Positions 33,603-47,339 of a stretch of 64,000 nucleotides of DNA are shown here, piece after piece. Numbering within the stretch: position 1 is the stretch's first letter; each line of letters begins with the position of its first letter. The position numbers and the translations under genes are program-made. The notes below the pieces were generated by a model. That model worked only from the letters and a program-made list of their open reading frames with translations, was not told the DNA's origin and searched no databases. The stretch is from Siphonodentalium dalli (lineage: Eukaryota; Mollusca; Scaphopoda; Gadilida; Siphonodentaliidae): NCBI GenBank assembly GCA_032622095.1, contig CP136061.1:11299287-11363286 (forward strand). The letters run 5' to 3'.

Positions 33603-36600
33603 GTGAGGTACCGGTGGGTGTTTCTGTATTCTGCATTGTTCATGCCTGTATCGTTGTGGTGAGGTACCGGTGTGTATTTCTGTATTCTGCATTGTTCATG
33701 CCTGTATCGTTGTGGTGAGGTACCGGTGTGTATTTCTGTATTCTGCATTGTTCATGCCTGTATCGTTGTGGTGAGGTACCGGTGGGTGTTTATGTATTCT
33801 GCATTGTTCATGCCTGTATCGTTGTGGTGAGGTACCGGTTGGTGTTTCTGTATTCTGCATTGTTCATGCCTGTATCGTTGTGGTGAGGTACCGGTGGGTG
33901 TTTCTGTATTCTGCATTGTTCATGCCTGTATCGTTGTGGTGAGGTACCGGTGGGTGTTTCTGTATTCTGCATTGTTCATGCCTGTATCGTTGTGGTGAGG
34001 TACCGGTTGGTGTTTCTGTATTCTGCATTGTTCATGCCTGTATCGTTGTGGTGAGGTACCGGTGGGTGTTTCTGTATTCTGCATTGTCCATGCCTGTATC
34101 GTTGTGGTGAGGTACCGGTGGGTGTTTCTGTATTTTGCATTGTTCATGCCTGTATCGATGTGGTGAGGTACCGGTGGGTGTTTCTGTATTCTGCATTGTT
34201 CATGCCTGTATCGTTGTGGTGAGGTACCGGTGGGTGTTTCTGTATTCTGCATTGTTCATGCCTGTATCGTTGTGGTGAGGTACCGGTGGGTGTTTCTGTA
34301 TTCTGCATTGTCCATGCCTGTATCGTTGTGGTGAGGTACCGGTGGGTGTTTCTGTATTTTGCATTGTTCATGCCTGTATCGATGTGGTGAGGTACCGGTG
34401 GGTGTTTCTGTATTCTGCATTGTTCATGCCTGTATCGTTGTGGTGAGGTACCGGTGGGTGTTTCTGTATTCTGCATTGTTCATGCCTGTATCGTTGTGGT
34501 GAGGTACCGGTGGGTGTTTCTGTATTCTGCATTGTTCATGCCTGTATCGATGTGGTGAGGTACCGGTGGGTGTTTCTGTATTCTGCATTGTTCATGCCTG
34601 TATCGTTGTGGTGAGGTACCGGTGGGTGTTTCTGTATTCTGCATTGTTCATGCCTGTATCGTTGTGGTGAGGTACCGGTGGGTGTTTCTGTATTCTGCAT
34701 TGTCCATGCCTGTATCGTTGTGGTGAGGTACCGGTGGGTGTTTCTGTATTTTGCATTGTTCATGCCTGTATCGATGTGGTGAGGTACCGGTGGGTGTTTC
34801 TGTATACTGCATTGTTCATGCCTGTATCGTTGTGGTGAGGTACCGGTGGGTGTTTCTGTATTCTGCATTGTTCATGCCTGTATCGTTGTGGTGAGGTACC
34901 GGTGGGTGTTTCTGTATTCTGCATTGTTCATGCCTGTATCGTTGTGGTGAGGTACCGGTGGGTGTTTCTGTATTCTGCATTGTCCATGCCTGTATCGTTG
35001 TGGTGAGGTACCGGTGGGTGTTTCTGTATTTTGCATTGTTCATGCCTGTATCGATGTGGTGAGGTACCGGTGGGTGTTTCTGTATTCTGCATTGTTCATG
35101 CCTGTATCGTTGTGGTGAGGTACCGGTGGGTGTTTCTGTATTCTGCATTGTTCATGCCTGTATCGTTGTGGTGAGGTACCGGTGGGTGTTTCTGTATTCT
35201 GCATTGTTCATGCCTGTATCGTTGTGGTGAGGTACCGGTGGGTGTTTCTGTATTCTACATTGTTCATGCCTGTATCGTTGTGGTGAGGTACCGGTGGGTA
35301 TTTCTGTATTCTGCATTGTTCATGTCTGTATCGTTGTGGTGAGGTACCGGTGGGTGTTTCTGTATTCTGCATTGTTCATGCCTGTATCGTTGTGGTGAGG
35401 TACCGGTTGGTGTTTCTGTATTCTGCATTGTTCATGCCTGTATCGTTGTGGTGAGGTACCGGTGGGTGTTTCTGTATTCTGCATTGTTCATGCCTGTATC
35501 GTTGTGGTGAGGTACCGGTGGGTGTTTCTGTATTTTGCATTGTTCATGCCTGTATCGATGTGGTGAGGTACCGGTGGGTGTTTCTGTATTCTGCATTGTT
35601 CATGCCTGTATCGTTGTGGTGAGGTACCGGTGGGTGTTTCTGTATTCTGCATTGTTCATGCCTGTATCGTTGTGGTGAGGTACCGGTAGGTGTTTCTGTA
35701 TACTGCATTGTTCATGCCTGTATCGTTGTGGTGAGGTACCGGTGGGTGTTTATGTATTCCGCATTGTTGATGTCTGTATCGTTGTGGTGAGGTACCGGTG
35801 GGTGTTTATGTATTCTGCATTGTTCATGCCTGTATCGTTGTGGTGAGGTACCGGTGTGTGTTTCTGTATTCTGCATTGTTCATGCCTGTATCGTTGTGGT
35901 GAGGTACCGGTGGGTGTTTCTGTATTCTGCATTGTTCATGCCTGTATCGTTGTGGTGAGGTACCGGTGGGTGTTTCTGTATTCTGCATTGTTCATGCCTG
36001 TATCGTTGTGGTGAGGTACCGGTGGGTGTTTCTGTATTCTGCATTGTTCATGCCTGTATCGTTGTGGTGAGGCACCGGTGGGTGTTTCTGTATTCTGCAT
36101 TGTTCATGCCTGTATCGTTGTGGTGAGGTACCGGTGGGTGTTTATGTATTCTGCATTGTTCATGCCTGTATCGTTGTGGTGAGGTACCGGTGGGTATTTC
36201 TGTATTCTGCATTGTTCATGCCTGTATCGTTGTGGTGAGGTACCGGTGGGTGTTTCTGTATTCTGCATTGTTCATGCCTGTATCGTTGTGGTGAGGTACC
36301 GGTGGGTGTTTCTGTATTCTGCATTGTTCATGCCTGTATCGTTGTGGTGGGGTACCGGTGGGTGTTTCTGTATTCTGCATTGTTCATGTCTGTATCGTTG
36401 TGGTGAGGTACCGGTGGGTGTTTCTGTATTCTGCATTGTTCATGCCTGTATCGTTGTGGTGAGGTACCGGTGTGTGTTTCTGTATTCTGCATTGTTCATG
36501 CCTGTATCGTTGTGGTGAGGTACCGGTGGGTGTTTCTGTATTCTGCATTGTTCATGCCTGTATCGTTGTGGTGAGGTACCGGTGGGTGTTTCTGTATTCT

Positions 36601-39600
36601 GCATTGTTCATGCCTGTATCGTTGTGGTGAGGTACCGGTGGGTGTTTCTGTATTCCGCATTGTTCATGCCAGTATCGTTGTGGTGAGGTACCGGTTGGTG
36701 TTTCTGTATTCTGCATTGTTCATGCCTGTATCGTTGTGGTGAGGTACCGGTGGGTGTTTCTGTATTCTGCATTGTTCATGCCTGTATCGTTGTGGTGAGG
36801 TACCGGTGGGTGTTTATGTATTCTGCATTGTTCATGCCTGTATCGTTGTGGTGAGGTACCGGTGGGTATTTCTGTATTCTGCATTGTTCATGCCTGTATC
36901 GTTGTGGTGAGGTACCGGTGGGTGTTTCTGTGTTCTGCATTGTTCATGCCTGTATCGTTGTGGTGAGGTACCGGTGAGTGTTTCTGTATTCTGCATTGTT
37001 CATGTCTGTATCGATGTGGTGAGGTACCGGTGGGTGTTTCTGTATTCTGCATTGTTCATGCCTGTATCGTTGTGGTGAGGTACCGGTGTGTATTTCTGTA
37101 TTCTGCATTGTTTATGCCTGTATCGTTGTGGTGAGGTACCGGTGGGTGTTTCTGTATTCTGCATTGTTCATGCCTGTATCGTTGTGGTGAGGTACCGGTG
37201 GGTGTTTCTGTATTCTGCATTGTTCATGCCTGTATCGTTGTGGTGAGGTACCGGTGGGTATTTCTGTATTCTGCATTGTTCATGCCTGTATCGTTGTGGT
37301 GAGGTACCGGTGGGTATTTCTGTATTCTGCATTGTTCATGCCTGTATCGTTGTGGTGAGGTACCGGTGGGTGTTTCTGTATGCTGCATTGATCATGCCTG
37401 TATCGTTGTCGTGAGGTACCGGTGGGTGTTTCTGTATTCTGCATTGTTCATGCCTGTATCGATGTGGTGAGGTACCGGTGGGTGTTTCTGTATTCTGCAT
37501 TGTTCATGCCTGTATCGTTGTGGTGAGGTACCGGTGGGTGTTTCTGTATTCTGCATTGTTCATGCCTGTATCGTTGTGGTGAGGTACCGGTGGGTATTTC
37601 TGTATTCTGCATTGTTCATGCCTGTATCGTTGTGGTGAGGTACCGGTTGGTGTTTCTGTATTCTGCATTGTTCATGCCTGTATCGTTGTGGTGGGGTACC
37701 GGTGTGTGTTTCTGTATTCTGCATTGTTCATGTCTGTATCGTTGTGGTGAGGTACCGGTTGGTGTTTTTGTATTCTGCATTGTTCATGCCTGTATCGTTG
37801 TGGTGAGGTACCGGTGGGTGTTTTTGTATTCTGCATTGTTCATCCCTGTATCGTTGTGGTGAGGTACCGGTGGGTGTTTCTGTATTATGCATTGTTCATG
37901 CCTGTATCGTTGTGGTGAGGTACCGGTGGGTGTTTCTGTATTCTGCATTGTTCATGCCTGTATCGTTGTGGTGAGGTACCGGTGGGTGTTTCTCTATTCT
38001 GCATTGTTCATGCCTGTATCGTTGTGGTGAGGTACCGGTGGGTGTTTCTGTATTCTGCATTGTTCATGCCTGTATCGTTGTGGTGAGGTACCGGTGGGTG
38101 TTTCTGTATTCTGCATTGTTCATGTCTGTATCGTTGTGGTGAGGTACCGGTGGGTGTTTCTGTATTCTGCATTGTTCATGCCTGTATCGTTGTGGTGAGG
38201 TAAGGGTGGGTATTTCTGTATTCTGCATTGTTCATGGCTGTATCGTTGTGGTGAGGTACCGGTTGGTGTTTCTGTATTCTACATTGTTCATGCCTGTATC
38301 GTTGTGGTGAGGTACCGGTTGGTGTGTCTGTATTCTACATTGTTCATGCCTATATCGTTGTGGTGAGGTACCGGTATGTGTTTCTGTATTCTGCATTGTT
38401 CATGCCTGTATCGTTGTGGTGAGGTACCGGTGGGTATTTCTGTATTCTGCATTGTTCATGCCTGTATCGTTGTGGTGAGGTACCGGTGGGTATTTCTGTA
38501 TTCTGCATTGTTCATGCCTGTATCGTTGTGGTGAGGTACCGGTGGGTATTTCTGTATTCTGCATTGTTCATGCCTGTATCGTTGTGGTGAGGTACCGGTG
38601 GGTGTTTCTGTATTCCGCATTGTTCATGCCTGTATCGTTGTGGTGAGGTAAGGGTGGGTATTTCTGTATTCTGCATTGTTCATGGCTGTATCGTTGTGGT
38701 GGGGTACCGGTTGGTGTTTCTGTATTCCACATTGTTCATGCCTGTATCGTTGTGGTGAGGTACCGGTGGGTGTTTCTGTATTCTGCATTGTTCATGCCTG
38801 TATCGTTGTGGTGAGGTACCGGTGGGTGTTTCTGTATTCTGCATTGTTCATGCGTGTATCGATGTGGTGAGGTACCGGTGGGTGTTTCTGTATTCTGCAT
38901 TGTTCATGCATGTATCGTTGTGGTGAGGTACCGGTGGGTGTTTCTGTATTCTGCATTGTTCATGCCTGTATCGTTGTGGTGAGGTACCGGTGGGTGTTTC
39001 TGTATTCTGCATTGTTCATGCCTGTATCGTTGTGGTGAGGTACCGGTGGGTGTTTCTGTATTCTGCATTGTTCGTGCCTGTATCGTTGTGGTGAGGTACC
39101 GGTGGGTATTTCTGTATTCTGCATTGTTCATGTCTGTATCGTTGTGGTGAGGTACCGGTGGGTGTTTCTGTATTCTACATTGTTCATGCCTGTATCGTTG
39201 TGGTGAGGTACCGGTGAGTGTTTCTGTTTTCTGCATTGTTCATGTCTGTATCGTTGTGGTGAGGTACCGGTGGGTGTTTCTGTAGTATGCATTGTTCATG
39301 CCTGTATCGATGTGGTGAGGTACCGGTTTGTGTTTATGTATTCCGCATTGTTCATGCCTGTATCGTTGTGGTGAGGTACCGGTTGGTGTTTCTGTATTCT
39401 GCATTGTTCATGCCTGTATCGTTGTGGTGAGGTACCGGTGAGTGTTTATGTATTCTGCATTGTTCATGCCTGTATCGTTGTGGTGAGGTACCGGTGTGTG
39501 TTTCTATATTCTGCATTGTTCATGCCTGTATCGTTGTGGTGAGGTACCGGTGGGTGTTTCTGTATTCTGCATTGTTCATGCCTGTATCGTTGTGGTGAGG

Positions 39601-39930
39601 TACCGGTGGGTGTTTCTGTATTCTGCATTGTTCATGCCTGTATCGTTGTGATGAGGTACCGGTTTGTGTTTATGTATTCCGCATTGTTCATGCCTGTATC
39701 GTTGTGGTGAGGTACCGGTGGGTGTTTCTGTATTCTGCATTGTTCATGCCTGTATCGTTGTGGTGAGGTACCGGTGTGTATTTCTGTATTCTGCATTGTT
39801 CATGCCTGTATCGTTGTGGTGAGGTACCGGTGGGTGTTTCTGTATTCTGCATTGTTCATGCCTATATCGTTGTGGTGAGGTACCGGTGGGTGTTTCTGTA
39901 TTTTGCATTGTTCATGCCTGTATCGTTGTC
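33603..39930 (+). repeat. Higher-order repeat block, copy A (113 units, 6,328 bp)
   Basis: Every distinctive variant unit that I tested recurs 6,328 bp downstream, exactly 113 units: for example TGTATACTGC at 34803, TTGTTGATGTC at 35765, GAGGCACCGG at 36070, CATGCCAGTATCG at 36666, CATCCCTG at 37852, TTCTCTATTCTG at 37989 and CTGTAGTATGC at 39282. The left limit is set by a mismatch at 33602 against 39930. Confidence 0.9.
33920..35150 (+). repeat. Nested 4-, 7- and 5-unit repeats inside block A
   Basis: The group TGTCCATGCC, then TTTTGCATTG, then TATCGATGTGG recurs with TGTCCATGCC near 34087, 34311, 34703 and 34983. The intervals are 224, 392 and 280 bp, that is 4, 7 and 5 units. The same nested group is repeated in block B at 40248-41476. 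Confidence 0.9.
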
Positions 39931-42900
39931 GTGAGGTACCGGTGGGTGTTTCTGTATTCTGCATTGTTCATGCCTGTATCGTTGTGGTGAGGTACCGGTG
40001 TGTATTTCTGTATTCTGCATTGTTCATGCCTGTATCGTTGTGGTGAGGTACCGGTGTGTATTTCTGTATTCTGCATTGTTCATGCCTGTATCGTTGTGGT
40101 GAGGTACCGGTGGGTGTTTATGTATTCTGCATTGTTCATGCCTGTATCGTTGTGGTGAGGTACCGGTTGGTGTTTCTGTATTCTGCATTGTTCATGCCTG
40201 TATCGTTGTGGTGAGGTACCGGTGGGTGTTTCTGTATTCTGCATTGTTCATGCCTGTATCGTTGTGGTGAGGTACCGGTGGGTGTTTCTGTATTCTGCAT
40301 TGTTCATGCCTGTATCGTTGTGGTGAGGTACCGGTTGGTGTTTCTGTATTCTGCATTGTTCATGCCTGTATCGTTGTGGTGAGGTACCGGTGGGTGTTTC
40401 TGTATTCTGCATTGTCCATGCCTGTATCGTTGTGGTGAGGTACCGGTGGGTGTTTCTGTATTTTGCATTGTTCATGCCTGTATCGATGTGGTGAGGTACC
40501 GGTGGGTGTTTCTGTATTCTGCATTGTTCATGCCTGTATCGTTGTGGTGAGGTACCGGTGGGTGTTTCTGTATTCTGCATTGTTCATGCCTGTATCGTTG
40601 TGGTGAGGTACCGGTGGGTGTTTCTGTATTCTGCATTGTCCATGCCTGTATCGTTGTGGTGAGGTACCGGTGGGTGTTTCTGTATTTTGCATTGTTCATG
40701 CCTGTATCGATGTGGTGAGGTACCGGTGGGTGTTTCTGTATTCTGCATTGTTCATGCCTGTATCGTTGTGGTGAGGTACCGGTGGGTGTTTCTGTATTCT
40801 GCATTGTTCATGCCTGTATCGTTGTGGTGAGGTACCGGTGGGTGTTTCTGTATTCTGCATTGTTCATGCCTGTATCGATGTGGTGAGGTACCGGTGGGTG
40901 TTTCTGTATTCTGCATTGTTCATGCCTGTATCGTTGTGGTGAGGTACCGGTGGGTGTTTCTGTATTCTGCATTGTTCATGCCTGTATCGTTGTGGTGAGG
41001 TACCGGTGGGTGTTTCTGTATTCTGCATTGTCCATGCCTGTATCGTTGTGGTGAGGTACCGGTGGGTGTTTCTGTATTTTGCATTGTTCATGCCTGTATC
41101 GATGTGGTGAGGTACCGGTGGGTGTTTCTGTATACTGCATTGTTCATGCCTGTATCGTTGTGGTGAGGTACCGGTGGGTGTTTCTGTATTCTGCATTGTT
41201 CATGCCTGTATCGTTGTGGTGAGGTACCGGTGGGTGTTTCTGTATTCTGCATTGTTCATGCCTGTATCGTTGTGGTGAGGTACCGGTGGGTGTTTCTGTA
41301 TTCTGCATTGTCCATGCCTGTATCGTTGTGGTGAGGTACCGGTGGGTGTTTCTGTATTTTGCATTGTTCATGCCTGTATCGATGTGGTGAGGTACCGGTG
41401 GGTGTTTCTGTATTCTGCATTGTTCATGCCTGTATCGTTGTGGTGAGGTACCGGTGGGTGTTTCTGTATTCTGCATTGTTCATGCCTGTATCGTTGTGGT
41501 GAGGTACCGGTGGGTGTTTCTGTATTCTGCATTGTTCATGCCTGTATCGTTGTGGTGAGGTACCGGTGGGTGTTTCTGTATTCTACATTGTTCATGCCTG
41601 TATCGTTGTGGTGAGGTACCGGTGGGTATTTCTGTATTCTGCATTGTTCATGTCTGTATCGTTGTGGTGAGGTACCGGTGGGTGTTTCTGTATTCTGCAT
41701 TGTTCATGCCTGTATCGTTGTGGTGAGGTACCGGTTGGTGTTTCTGTATTCTGCATTGTTCATGCCTGTATCGTTGTGGTGAGGTACCGGTGGGTGTTTC
41801 TGTATTCTGCATTGTTCATGCCTGTATCGTTGTGGTGAGGTACCGGTGGGTGTTTCTGTATTTTGCATTGTTCATGCCTGTATCGATGTGGTGAGGTACC
41901 GGTGGGTGTTTCTGTATTCTGCATTGTTCATGCCTGTATCGTTGTGGTGAGGTACCGGTGGGTGTTTCTGTATTCTGCATTGTTCATGCCTGTATCGTTG
42001 TGGTGAGGTACCGGTAGGTGTTTCTGTATACTGCATTGTTCATGCCTGTATCGTTGTGGTGAGGTACCGGTGGGTGTTTATGTATTCCGCATTGTTGATG
42101 TCTGTATCGTTGTGGTGAGGTACCGGTGGGTGTTTATGTATTCTGCATTGTTCATGCCTGTATCGTTGTGGTGAGGTACCGGTGTGTGTTTCTGTATTCT
42201 GCATTGTTCATGCCTGTATCGTTGTGGTGAGGTACCGGTGGGTGTTTCTGTATTCTGCATTGTTCATGCCTGTATCGTTGTGGTGAGGTACCGGTGGGTG
42301 TTTCTGTATTCTGCATTGTTCATGCCTGTATCGTTGTGGTGAGGTACCGGTGGGTGTTTCTGTATTCTGCATTGTTCATGCCTGTATCGTTGTGGTGAGG
42401 CACCGGTGGGTGTTTCTGTATTCTGCATTGTTCATGCCTGTATCGTTGTGGTGAGGTACCGGTGGGTGTTTATGTATTCTGCATTGTTCATGCCTGTATC
42501 GTTGTGGTGAGGTACCGGTGGGTATTTCTGTATTCTGCATTGTTCATGCCTGTATCGTTGTGGTGAGGTACCGGTGGGTGTTTCTGTATTCTGCATTGTT
42601 CATGCCTGTATCGTTGTGGTGAGGTACCGGTGGGTGTTTCTGTATTCTGCATTGTTCATGCCTGTATCGTTGTGGTGGGGTACCGGTGGGTGTTTCTGTA
42701 TTCTGCATTGTTCATGTCTGTATCGTTGTGGTGAGGTACCGGTGGGTGTTTCTGTATTCTGCATTGTTCATGCCTGTATCGTTGTGGTGAGGTACCGGTG
42801 TGTGTTTCTGTATTCTGCATTGTTCATGCCTGTATCGTTGTGGTGAGGTACCGGTGGGTGTTTCTGTATTCTGCATTGTTCATGCCTGTATCGTTGTGGT

Positions 42901-45900
42901 GAGGTACCGGTGGGTGTTTCTGTATTCTGCATTGTTCATGCCTGTATCGTTGTGGTGAGGTACCGGTGGGTGTTTCTGTATTCCGCATTGTTCATGCCAG
43001 TATCGTTGTGGTGAGGTACCGGTTGGTGTTTCTGTATTCTGCATTGTTCATGCCTGTATCGTTGTGGTGAGGTACCGGTGGGTGTTTCTGTATTCTGCAT
43101 TGTTCATGCCTGTATCGTTGTGGTGAGGTACCGGTGGGTGTTTATGTATTCTGCATTGTTCATGCCTGTATCGTTGTGGTGAGGTACCGGTGGGTATTTC
43201 TGTATTCTGCATTGTTCATGCCTGTATCGTTGTGGTGAGGTACCGGTGGGTGTTTCTGTGTTCTGCATTGTTCATGCCTGTATCGTTGTGGTGAGGTACC
43301 GGTGAGTGTTTCTGTATTCTGCATTGTTCATGTCTGTATCGATGTGGTGAGGTACCGGTGGGTGTTTCTGTATTCTGCATTGTTCATGCCTGTATCGTTG
43401 TGGTGAGGTACCGGTGTGTATTTCTGTATTCTGCATTGTTTATGCCTGTATCGTTGTGGTGAGGTACCGGTGGGTGTTTCTGTATTCTGCATTGTTCATG
43501 CCTGTATCGTTGTGGTGAGGTACCGGTGGGTGTTTCTGTATTCTGCATTGTTCATGCCTGTATCGTTGTGGTGAGGTACCGGTGGGTATTTCTGTATTCT
43601 GCATTGTTCATGCCTGTATCGTTGTGGTGAGGTACCGGTGGGTATTTCTGTATTCTGCATTGTTCATGCCTGTATCGTTGTGGTGAGGTACCGGTGGGTG
43701 TTTCTGTATGCTGCATTGATCATGCCTGTATCGTTGTCGTGAGGTACCGGTGGGTGTTTCTGTATTCTGCATTGTTCATGCCTGTATCGATGTGGTGAGG
43801 TACCGGTGGGTGTTTCTGTATTCTGCATTGTTCATGCCTGTATCGTTGTGGTGAGGTACCGGTGGGTGTTTCTGTATTCTGCATTGTTCATGCCTGTATC
43901 GTTGTGGTGAGGTACCGGTGGGTATTTCTGTATTCTGCATTGTTCATGCCTGTATCGTTGTGGTGAGGTACCGGTTGGTGTTTCTGTATTCTGCATTGTT
44001 CATGCCTGTATCGTTGTGGTGGGGTACCGGTGTGTGTTTCTGTATTCTGCATTGTTCATGTCTGTATCGTTGTGGTGAGGTACCGGTTGGTGTTTTTGTA
44101 TTCTGCATTGTTCATGCCTGTATCGTTGTGGTGAGGTACCGGTGGGTGTTTTTGTATTCTGCATTGTTCATCCCTGTATCGTTGTGGTGAGGTACCGGTG
44201 GGTGTTTCTGTATTATGCATTGTTCATGCCTGTATCGTTGTGGTGAGGTACCGGTGGGTGTTTCTGTATTCTGCATTGTTCATGCCTGTATCGTTGTGGT
44301 GAGGTACCGGTGGGTGTTTCTCTATTCTGCATTGTTCATGCCTGTATCGTTGTGGTGAGGTACCGGTGGGTGTTTCTGTATTCTGCATTGTTCATGCCTG
44401 TATCGTTGTGGTGAGGTACCGGTGGGTGTTTCTGTATTCTGCATTGTTCATGTCTGTATCGTTGTGGTGAGGTACCGGTGGGTGTTTCTGTATTCTGCAT
44501 TGTTCATGCCTGTATCGTTGTGGTGAGGTAAGGGTGGGTATTTCTGTATTCTGCATTGTTCATGGCTGTATCGTTGTGGTGAGGTACCGGTTGGTGTTTC
44601 TGTATTCTACATTGTTCATGCCTGTATCGTTGTGGTGAGGTACCGGTTGGTGTGTCTGTATTCTACATTGTTCATGCCTATATCGTTGTGGTGAGGTACC
44701 GGTATGTGTTTCTGTATTCTGCATTGTTCATGCCTGTATCGTTGTGGTGAGGTACCGGTGGGTATTTCTGTATTCTGCATTGTTCATGCCTGTATCGTTG
44801 TGGTGAGGTACCGGTGGGTATTTCTGTATTCTGCATTGTTCATGCCTGTATCGTTGTGGTGAGGTACCGGTGGGTATTTCTGTATTCTGCATTGTTCATG
44901 CCTGTATCGTTGTGGTGAGGTACCGGTGGGTGTTTCTGTATTCCGCATTGTTCATGCCTGTATCGTTGTGGTGAGGTAAGGGTGGGTATTTCTGTATTCT
45001 GCATTGTTCATGGCTGTATCGTTGTGGTGGGGTACCGGTTGGTGTTTCTGTATTCCACATTGTTCATGCCTGTATCGTTGTGGTGAGGTACCGGTGGGTG
45101 TTTCTGTATTCTGCATTGTTCATGCCTGTATCGTTGTGGTGAGGTACCGGTGGGTGTTTCTGTATTCTGCATTGTTCATGCGTGTATCGATGTGGTGAGG
45201 TACCGGTGGGTGTTTCTGTATTCTGCATTGTTCATGCATGTATCGTTGTGGTGAGGTACCGGTGGGTGTTTCTGTATTCTGCATTGTTCATGCCTGTATC
45301 GTTGTGGTGAGGTACCGGTGGGTGTTTCTGTATTCTGCATTGTTCATGCCTGTATCGTTGTGGTGAGGTACCGGTGGGTGTTTCTGTATTCTGCATTGTT
45401 CGTGCCTGTATCGTTGTGGTGAGGTACCGGTGGGTATTTCTGTATTCTGCATTGTTCATGTCTGTATCGTTGTGGTGAGGTACCGGTGGGTGTTTCTGTA
45501 TTCTACATTGTTCATGCCTGTATCGTTGTGGTGAGGTACCGGTGAGTGTTTCTGTTTTCTGCATTGTTCATGTCTGTATCGTTGTGGTGAGGTACCGGTG
45601 GGTGTTTCTGTAGTATGCATTGTTCATGCCTGTATCGATGTGGTGAGGTACCGGTTTGTGTTTAAGTATTCCGCATTGTTCATGCCTGTATCGTTGTGGT
45701 GAGGTACCGGTTGGTGTTTCTGTATTCTGCATTGTTCATGCCTGTATCGTTGTGGTGAGGTACCGGTGAGTGTTTATGTATTCTGCATTGTTCATGCCTG
45801 TATCGTTGTGATGAGGTACCGGTTTGTGTTTATGTATTCCGCATTGTTCATGCCTGTATCGTTGTGGTGAGGTACCGGTGGGTGTTTCTGTATTCTGCAT

Positions 45901-46090
45901 TGTTCATGCCTGTATCGTTGTGGTGAGGTACCGGTGTGTATTTCTGTATTCTGCATTGTTCATGCCTGTATCGTTGTGGTGAGGTACCGGTGGGTGTTTC
46001 TGTATTCTGCATTGTTCATGCCTATATCGTTGTGGTGAGGTACCGGTGGGTGTTTCTGTATTTTGCATTGTTCATGCCTGTATCGTTGTC
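39931..46090 (+). repeat. Higher-order repeat block, copy B (110 units, 6,160 bp)
   Basis: Second copy of the block at 33603. I noticed only one substitution (T at 39337, A at 45665) and one deletion of exactly three units: 168 bp present at 39483-39650 is missing at the 45810/45811 junction. After about 46150 the sequence no longer follows copy A. Confidence 0.9.
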
Positions 46091-47042
46091 GTGAGGTACC
46101 GGTGGGTGTTTCTGTATTCTGCATTGTTCATGCCTGTATCGTTGTGGTGAGGTACCGGTGGGTGTTTCTGTATTCTGCATTGTTCATGTCTGTATCGTTG
46201 TGGCGAGGTACCGGTGGGTGTTTCTGTATTCTGCATTGTTCATGCCTGTATCGTTGTGGTGAGGTACCGGTGGGTGTTTCTATATTCTGCATTGTTCATG
46301 CCTGTATCGTTGTGGTGAGGTACCGGTAGGTGTTTCTGTATGCTGCATTGTTCATGCCTGTATCGTTGTGGTGAGGTACCGGTGTGTGTTTCTGTATTCC
46401 GCATTGTTCATGCCTGTATCGTTGTGGTGAGGTACCGGTTGGTGTTTCTGTATTCTGCATTGTTCATGCCTGTATCGTTGTGGTGAGGTACCGGTGGGTG
46501 TTTCTGTATTCTGCATTGTTCATGCCTGTATCGTTGTGGTGAGGTACCGGTGGATGTTTCTGTATTCTGCATTGTTCATGCCTGTATCGTTGTGGTGAGG
46601 TACCGGTGGGTGTTTCTGTATTCTGCATTGTTCATGCCTGTATCGTTGTGGTGAGGTACCGGTGGGTGTTTCTGTATTCTGCATTGTTCATGCCTGTATC
46701 GTTGTGGTGAGGTACCGGTGGGTGTTTCTGTATTCTGCATTGTTCATGCCTGTATCGTTGTGGTGAGGTACCGGTGGGTGTTTATGTATACTACATTGTT
46801 CAATGCCTGTATCGTTGTGGTGAGGTACCGGTGGGTGTTTCTGTATTCTGCATTGTTCATGCCTGTATCGTTGTGGTGAGGTACCGGTGGGTGTTTCTGT
46901 ATTCTGCATTGTTCATGCCTGTATCGTTGTGGTGAGGTACCGGTGGATGTTTCTGTATTCTGCATTGTTCATGCCTGTATCGTTGTGGTGAGGTACCGGT
47001 TGGTGTTTCTGTATTCTGCATTGTTCATGTCTGTATGGTTGT

Positions 47043-47064
47043 GGTGAGGTACCGGTGTGTGTTT
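47043..47064 (+). repeat. Left target-site-like duplication (22 bp)
   Basis: Satellite text starting GGTGAGGTACCGGTG and ending GTGTTT lies directly left of the insertion and recurs at 50411-50432 with one mismatch (T or A at the sixteenth base). It is also normal satellite sequence, so its value rests on the phase: removing the insertion and one copy rejoins the array in register. Confidence 0.65.
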
Positions 47065-47202
47065 GTTTTATGGTTTATGGCAATTATGCCAAAGGGGATG
47101 TCAGGAATGATAACTTATTGGCAAGGTCCGCAAGCACCACACCGACACACCGAGCAGGCAGATAAAAACCCGCGTGATGCATCGACTGGTAACCGGAAGG
47201 CG
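47064..47202 (-). repeat. Terminal direct repeat, left copy (139 bp)
   Basis: Identical in all 139 positions to 50271-50409 as far as I can read. It contains GGCAATTATGCC (near-palindrome), GGTCCGCAAGCACCACACCG and GACTGGTAACCGGAAGGCG. In this copy the similarity could extend into unique DNA (TGAACCCACGGCTA), which is absent at the right copy. Confidence 0.9.
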
Positions 47203-47339
47203 TGAACCCACGGCTATCTAAAAGTCAACAAAAACAGTTAGGATAGTAGAACGGTTGATTATTCACCGGTTATGTGAAGTTTTAATTATGCGATAATAGT
47301 ATAAGGCACATACATGTATATATTGAGTATACAGAGAAG

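Larger units (their letters stand above)
27228..47064 (+). repeat. 56 bp satellite array I, about 354 units
   Basis: The unit reads GGTGGGTGTTTCTGTATTCT, GCATTGTTCATGCCTGTATC, GTTGTGGTGAGGTACC in sequence, 56 bp. Each unit has GGTACC overlapping ACCGGT at the junction and two CpG sites. Variants mark local groups: GGTTGG, GGTGTG and GGTATT starts, TTTTGC, CTACAT, CCGCAT, CGATG and CATGTC. Length variants are rare: a 52 bp unit lacking CATG at about 30839, two 58 bp units near 31421 and 31535, and a one-base insertion at about 46802. 56 is one less than a multiple of three, so all frames are cycled every 168 bp; each strand's frame meets about one stop per 168 bp in the consensus. This explains the many similar 90- and 110-codon frames on both strands. 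None is a gene. Confidence 0.98.
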
